Below are positions 61,103-64,000 of a stretch of DNA of 64,000 nt, piece after piece (position 1 is the first letter of the stretch; every line of letters starts with the position of its first letter). Source of the DNA: Sporolactobacillus shoreicorticis (lineage in GTDB: Bacteria; Bacillota; Bacilli; Bacillales; Sporolactobacillaceae). The notes beneath the pieces were generated by a model that searched no databases, was not told the origin of the DNA, and saw only the letters and a list, made by a program, of their open reading frames with translations. The DNA lies in contig NZ_JAMXWM010000018.1 in NCBI RefSeq assembly GCF_024125445.1, positions 1 to 64,000 on the forward strand. Reading direction: 5' to 3'. A program made the position numbers and the translations under genes.

Positions 61103-61126
61103 ATGGATGGTAAAAAATATCCATAA
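61103..61126 (+). other. Micro-ORF upstream of cas5
   Basis: GAGGGTGG (61091-61098) is followed by ATG 61103 and only seven codons (MDGKKYP, stop). It may be a relic of a further small gene or a leader. It lies 44 bp before cas5. Confidence 0.25.
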
Positions 61127-61169
61127 AATTCATTATGAATAACTAATCTTTATTTATGGAGGTGAAAAT

Positions 61170-61889
61170 GTGAAAAATAGTTATTGTTTTGTGGTCTACG
61201 CACCCTATGCCCTGTTTACGGATCCACTGACCAGAATTGGTGGAGAAAAATCTACTTATCAAGTTCCGACCTATGAAGCTTTAAAAGGAATAGTTGAAAG
61301 CGTTTACTGGAAGCCTACTCTCATTCACTACATTGATTCAATACGTGTTTTGCACACAATTCGAATGGAGACTAAGGGTGTACGACCAATTGAATACGGT
61401 GGAGGCAACACGCTAGCTAATTATACTTATCTCAAGAATCCGAGGTATGTAGTTCAGGGACATTTTGAGTTTAATCTGAACCGTCCGGATCTTGAAGGTG
61501 ACCGCAACGAGGGCAAACACTTCAGCATATTTCAGCGCTCATTAAAGGCAGGCGGGCGTCGTGATATTTTCTTAGGAACACGTGAATGTCAGGGGTATGT
61601 TGAGCCATGTACATTTGATGAGGAAAAAGGAGATTACGATTTAATAGATGAGGTTCACTTTGGTACCATGGTGCATGGTATTTCTTATCCGGATGAGACG
61701 GGCAAGGATGAATTGGCGATCCGATTATGGCAACCGGTCATGAAAAACGGCGTCATTCATTTCCCGCGCCCTGAAACATGTAATTTGGTAAGAAAAATAG
61801 GAGAGATGCAGACAAAACAATTTGATCTGTCATCAATTCAAACAGTAGATGCACTCTTTGATGAATTTGAAAAGGGGGCAACAAGATGA
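61170..61889 (+). CDS. cas5c: Cas5 (Cas5d), type I-C crRNA endonuclease
   Basis: A 239-residue Cas5d. In type I-C this protein replaces Cas6: it cuts the repeat hairpin and stays as the Cascade foot. Typical strings are [38 protein letters not shown] (glycine-rich RAMP-like start), [20 protein letters not shown] then [10 protein letters not shown], and a late FPRPETC. It starts at GTG 61170, 7 nt after GGAGG (61158-61162), and overlaps cas8c by 4 nt. Confidence 0.95.
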   Translation: MKNSYCFVVYAPYALFTDPLTRIGGEKSTYQVPTYEALKGIVESVYWKPTLIHYIDSIRVLHTIRMETKGVRPIEYGGGNTLANYTYLKNPRYVVQGHFEFNLNRPDLEGDRNEGKHFSIFQRSLKAGGRRDIFLGTRECQGYVEPCTFDEEKGDYDLIDEVHFGTMVHGISYPDETGKDELAIRLWQPVMKNGVIHFPRPETCNLVRKIGEMQTKQFDLSSIQTVDALFDEFEKGATR

Positions 61890-63820
61890 GCTGCTTTTTA
61901 AATCTATATAAAATCTATGAGGCAAATCAATCATTTGTAGGCGTAGAAGAAGAGAGAAATGGGAGAAACTACTCGCTTTTACCGATTTCCCATACAACAC
62001 AGACGGCTCATATTGAAGTTACAGTTACTGAAGATGGAAATTTTCATACCGCGGAAATCATTTCAAATAAAAATGAACGTGAAACAGTGATTCCGTGTAC
62101 AGAGGCTTCGGCAAGTAGAGCGGGGGCAGCCGTTGCGCCCTATCCACTACACGATAAAATCAGCTATGTTGCGGGTGATTTTGTTGCCTTTGGTGGGAAA
62201 ATAAAAGACAGTAATGATCAACCTTTCTCCCATTACATTGCAAACTTAAAATTATGGGCTGAGTCTCAATATACGCAACCGCAAATAAGAAGTATCTATA
62301 CTTATCTGAAAAAGAGCTGCTTGATTAAGGATTTGATTGATGAGCATATTCTGTGGCTGGATGAGAACGGGAAATTAATTGATAAATGGAAAGATCAATA
62401 TAAATCCATTTGTGGAGGAGAAAAACCAGAAATATTTTCCATTGTTGCTGGGGGACAATATAGTACGTTTATTCGATTTGGGGTTTACACAAATCATGAG
62501 AATAAACTTGCTCCTAAGGTATGGAAAAACAAAGATATCTATAATTCTTTCATTAAATTTTATAGTCATCAGTTAAGTGATCGTGATCTGTGTTATGTTA
62601 CGGGACAATTTGTCCCATTTACGGAGAGGCATGCAAATAAAATTAGAAATTCTGGTGATAAAGCAAAATTAATATCCGCAAATGATACGAGTGGTTTTAC
62701 TTTTCGGGGACTTTTTCAGACAAGCCACGAAGCAGCGAATATCAGTTATGAAGTATCACAAAAAGCACATAATGCCTTGAAATGGTTGATAAGGCGACAA
62801 GGAAAAATTATTGATAATCGTGTGTTTTTGGTTTGGACAGTATCTGGTGAAGAATTGCCGGATCCAGACGAAGATTTTTTTGATCTTGCAAATTTGACAG
62901 ATAATAAAGAGGAAATAGTCGAACAAACCGCGTTTACTGATCAAGCTTTCGCCGAACAATTTAGAAGGGCGATTGATGGACTTCGAAATGACTTGAGTCA
63001 TGTAAGTGAAGTGAATATTCTTATTCTTGATTCTGCAACAACAGGTAGAATGGCTATTTTGTATGATCGGAACATACAAAAAGAAATTTATTTAAAAGGT
63101 TTACAAGAATGGCATGCCCAATGTATTTGGAAACATCGCTATGTCAGAAAAAAAGACAAGAAATTAATAGAATTTATTGGTGCACCATCAACCATAGATA
63201 TTGCCTATGCTGCTTATGGTCCCAACGCAAATGAAAAGGTTATTAAAGAAACTATAGAACGATTACTGCCATGCATTGTTGATTGTCGCCATGTTCCAAA
63301 AGATATTGTTACGGCAACGTTTAATCGTGCAGTTAACCCGCTCGTCAAGGATCAATACGAATGGGAAAAAACGTTAAGCATTGCCTGTGCTTTAATTAAT
63401 CGACAAGAACAAGAATATGAACGAAAGAGGGTATTTAAATTGGCTCTTGATGAACAATTAAATGATCGAAGTTACTTGTTTGGCCGTCTGCTTGCAATTG
63501 CAGACGTACTGGAACATCGAGCGCTTAGGTCCGAGGATTGGAGAATGAGTAATGCGATGCGTTATATGAATGATTTTGCTAAGCATCCGGAACGAACATG
63601 GGCAATTATTCAAGCCAATCTTATTCCCTATCAGGCGAAACTTAGCCGAGGCGGATGGTACTTAACTCAACTTATTGATCAAGTAGGTGCTATGTTTCAA
63701 ACAGATGAATTTAATGATCGGCCGCTATCCGGTAAATTTCTTTTAGGATTTTACAGTCAACGACATCAACTGTATCAAAAGAAATCTGAAGAACCACTGG
63801 CTGCTCAATTAGAAAAATAA
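61886..63820 (+). CDS. cas8c: Cas8c (Csd1), type I-C Cascade large subunit
   Basis: A 644-residue Csd1/Cas8c, the large Cascade subunit that recognises the PAM. Visible family pieces are the N-terminal [20 protein letters not shown], the central [20 protein letters not shown] and [37 protein letters not shown]-like helices, and the C-terminal [18 protein letters not shown] and [20 protein letters not shown]. It overlaps cas5 by 4 nt (ATGA). The type I-C variant lacks a separate cas11 gene; an internal start for Cas11c is expected in the last third. Confidence 0.95.
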   Translation: MSCFLNLYKIYEANQSFVGVEEERNGRNYSLLPISHTTQTAHIEVTVTEDGNFHTAEIISNKNERETVIPCTEASASRAGAAVAPYPLHDKISYVAGDFVAFGGKIKDSNDQPFSHYIANLKLWAESQYTQPQIRSIYTYLKKSCLIKDLIDEHILWLDENGKLIDKWKDQYKSICGGEKPEIFSIVAGGQYSTFIRFGVYTNHENKLAPKVWKNKDIYNSFIKFYSHQLSDRDLCYVTGQFVPFTERHANKIRNSGDKAKLISANDTSGFTFRGLFQTSHEAANISYEVSQKAHNALKWLIRRQGKIIDNRVFLVWTVSGEELPDPDEDFFDLANLTDNKEEIVEQTAFTDQAFAEQFRRAIDGLRNDLSHVSEVNILILDSATTGRMAILYDRNIQKEIYLKGLQEWHAQCIWKHRYVRKKDKKLIEFIGAPSTIDIAYAAYGPNANEKVIKETIERLLPCIVDCRHVPKDIVTATFNRAVNPLVKDQYEWEKTLSIACALINRQEQEYERKRVFKLALDEQLNDRSYLFGRLLAIADVLEHRALRSEDWRMSNAMRYMNDFAKHPERTWAIIQANLIPYQAKLSRGGWYLTQLIDQVGAMFQTDEFNDRPLSGKFLLGFYSQRHQLYQKKSEEPLAAQLEK

Positions 63821-63850
63821 AGAACAAAAATAAAAGGAGCGATTTTAAAA

Positions 63851-64000
63851 ATGACTGTTCTTGATCATAAAATTGATTTTGCCGTTCTGATAACGGTTAC
63901 GAAAGCTAATCCAAATGGTGATCCACTAAACGGAAATCGTCCAAGACAGAATTATGATGGTTATGGAGAAATTTCTGATGTTGCCATTAAACGCAAAATT
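63851..64000 (+). CDS. cas7c: Cas7 (Csd2), type I-C backbone, partial
   Basis: The first 50 codons of Cas7/Csd2 before the window ends: KIDFAVLITVTKANPNGDPL then NGNRPRQNYDGYGEISDVAI, the standard Csd2 start. It forms the crRNA-binding backbone of Cascade. AAAGGAG (63833-63839) lies 11 nt before ATG 63851. cas4, cas1, cas2 and a CRISPR array would be expected beyond the window. Confidence 0.95.
   Translation, partial: MTVLDHKIDFAVLITVTKANPNGDPLNGNRPRQNYDGYGEISDVAIKRKI

Noticed and set aside
60692-61169. A CRISPR array in the cas3-cas5 gap
   Set aside because: Only one shortened repeat is present, so it is not an adaptive array; reported as a solitary repeat instead.

Overview
The window looks like chromosomal DNA of a low-to-mid GC, Gram-positive Bacillales bacterium. 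Supporting signs are AGGAGG-type ribosome binding sites with many TTG and GTG starts, a Met T-box, a CIRCE operator, GlnR/TnrA and CcpA boxes, a ComK homologue, PepV, YfhO, U32 proteases of the YrrN/YrrO type, and a PucR/PucI/PucG ureide pathway. A Sporolactobacillaceae-like or related lineage is plausible, but that is inference. No rRNA or tRNA gene was seen.

Layout. 1-5 kb: a sugar-acid MFS transporter beside a decayed KDPG aldolase, then a UvrA-like ABC protein. 5-10 kb: a GDP-mannose enzyme, an alpha/beta hydrolase and PepV, separated by dispersed palindromic repeats. 10.6-15.2 kb: a Met-specific T-box leader controlling a SAM-hydrolysing protein and a methionine-type ECF transporter. 15-26.7 kb: aldo/keto reductase, frameshifted alkD, YfhO, a PTS IIC-like protein, ComK, a HAD phosphatase plus glycerol-1-phosphate dehydrogenase operon behind a perfect 10-bp inverted repeat, D-amino-acid aminotransferase, and an MFS transporter. 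26.7-30.5 kb: a DrrAB-type exporter and an amidase. 30.6-42.5 kb: a ureide/allantoin nitrogen-scavenging island (ABC importer, two allantoinase-like enzymes, PucR, allantoate amidohydrolase, ureidoglycine-glyoxylate aminotransferase, PucI-like permease) with GlnR/TnrA boxes. 43-46.5 kb: a small TetR operon, a yjdF riboswitch with its gene, and a purine permease. 46.7-56 kb: mannose-6-phosphate isomerase, a ribokinase-like fragment, a beta-hydroxyacid dehydrogenase, two U32 genes split by a repeat, a glycosyltransferase/six-hairpin pair behind a near-perfect CIRCE element, and a Cys/Met PLP enzyme. 56.5-64 kb: an MHS transporter, then an AT-rich type I-C CRISPR-Cas operon (cas3, cas5, cas8c, start of cas7) that runs off the window.

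The most striking observation lies in the unusually long cas3-cas5 gap (60692-61169). A shortened type I-C CRISPR repeat keeps its hairpin and its 3' handle. It sits on the minus strand, has a possible promoter whose predicted start falls on the first repeat base, and is followed by a short spacer-like stretch and an intrinsic terminator. The first 11 bases of that spacer match, next to a TTC PAM, a site upstream of cas5. This has the architecture of a CreR/CreA-type guide by which Cascade would repress its own operon or a neighbouring small gene. The second notable point is a CIRCE operator in front of a glycosyltransferase operon, which implies heat-shock (HrcA) control of glycan or glycoside synthesis.

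Gene function was assigned by reading motifs and from family knowledge. No database search was run, and all regulatory calls are sequence predictions.
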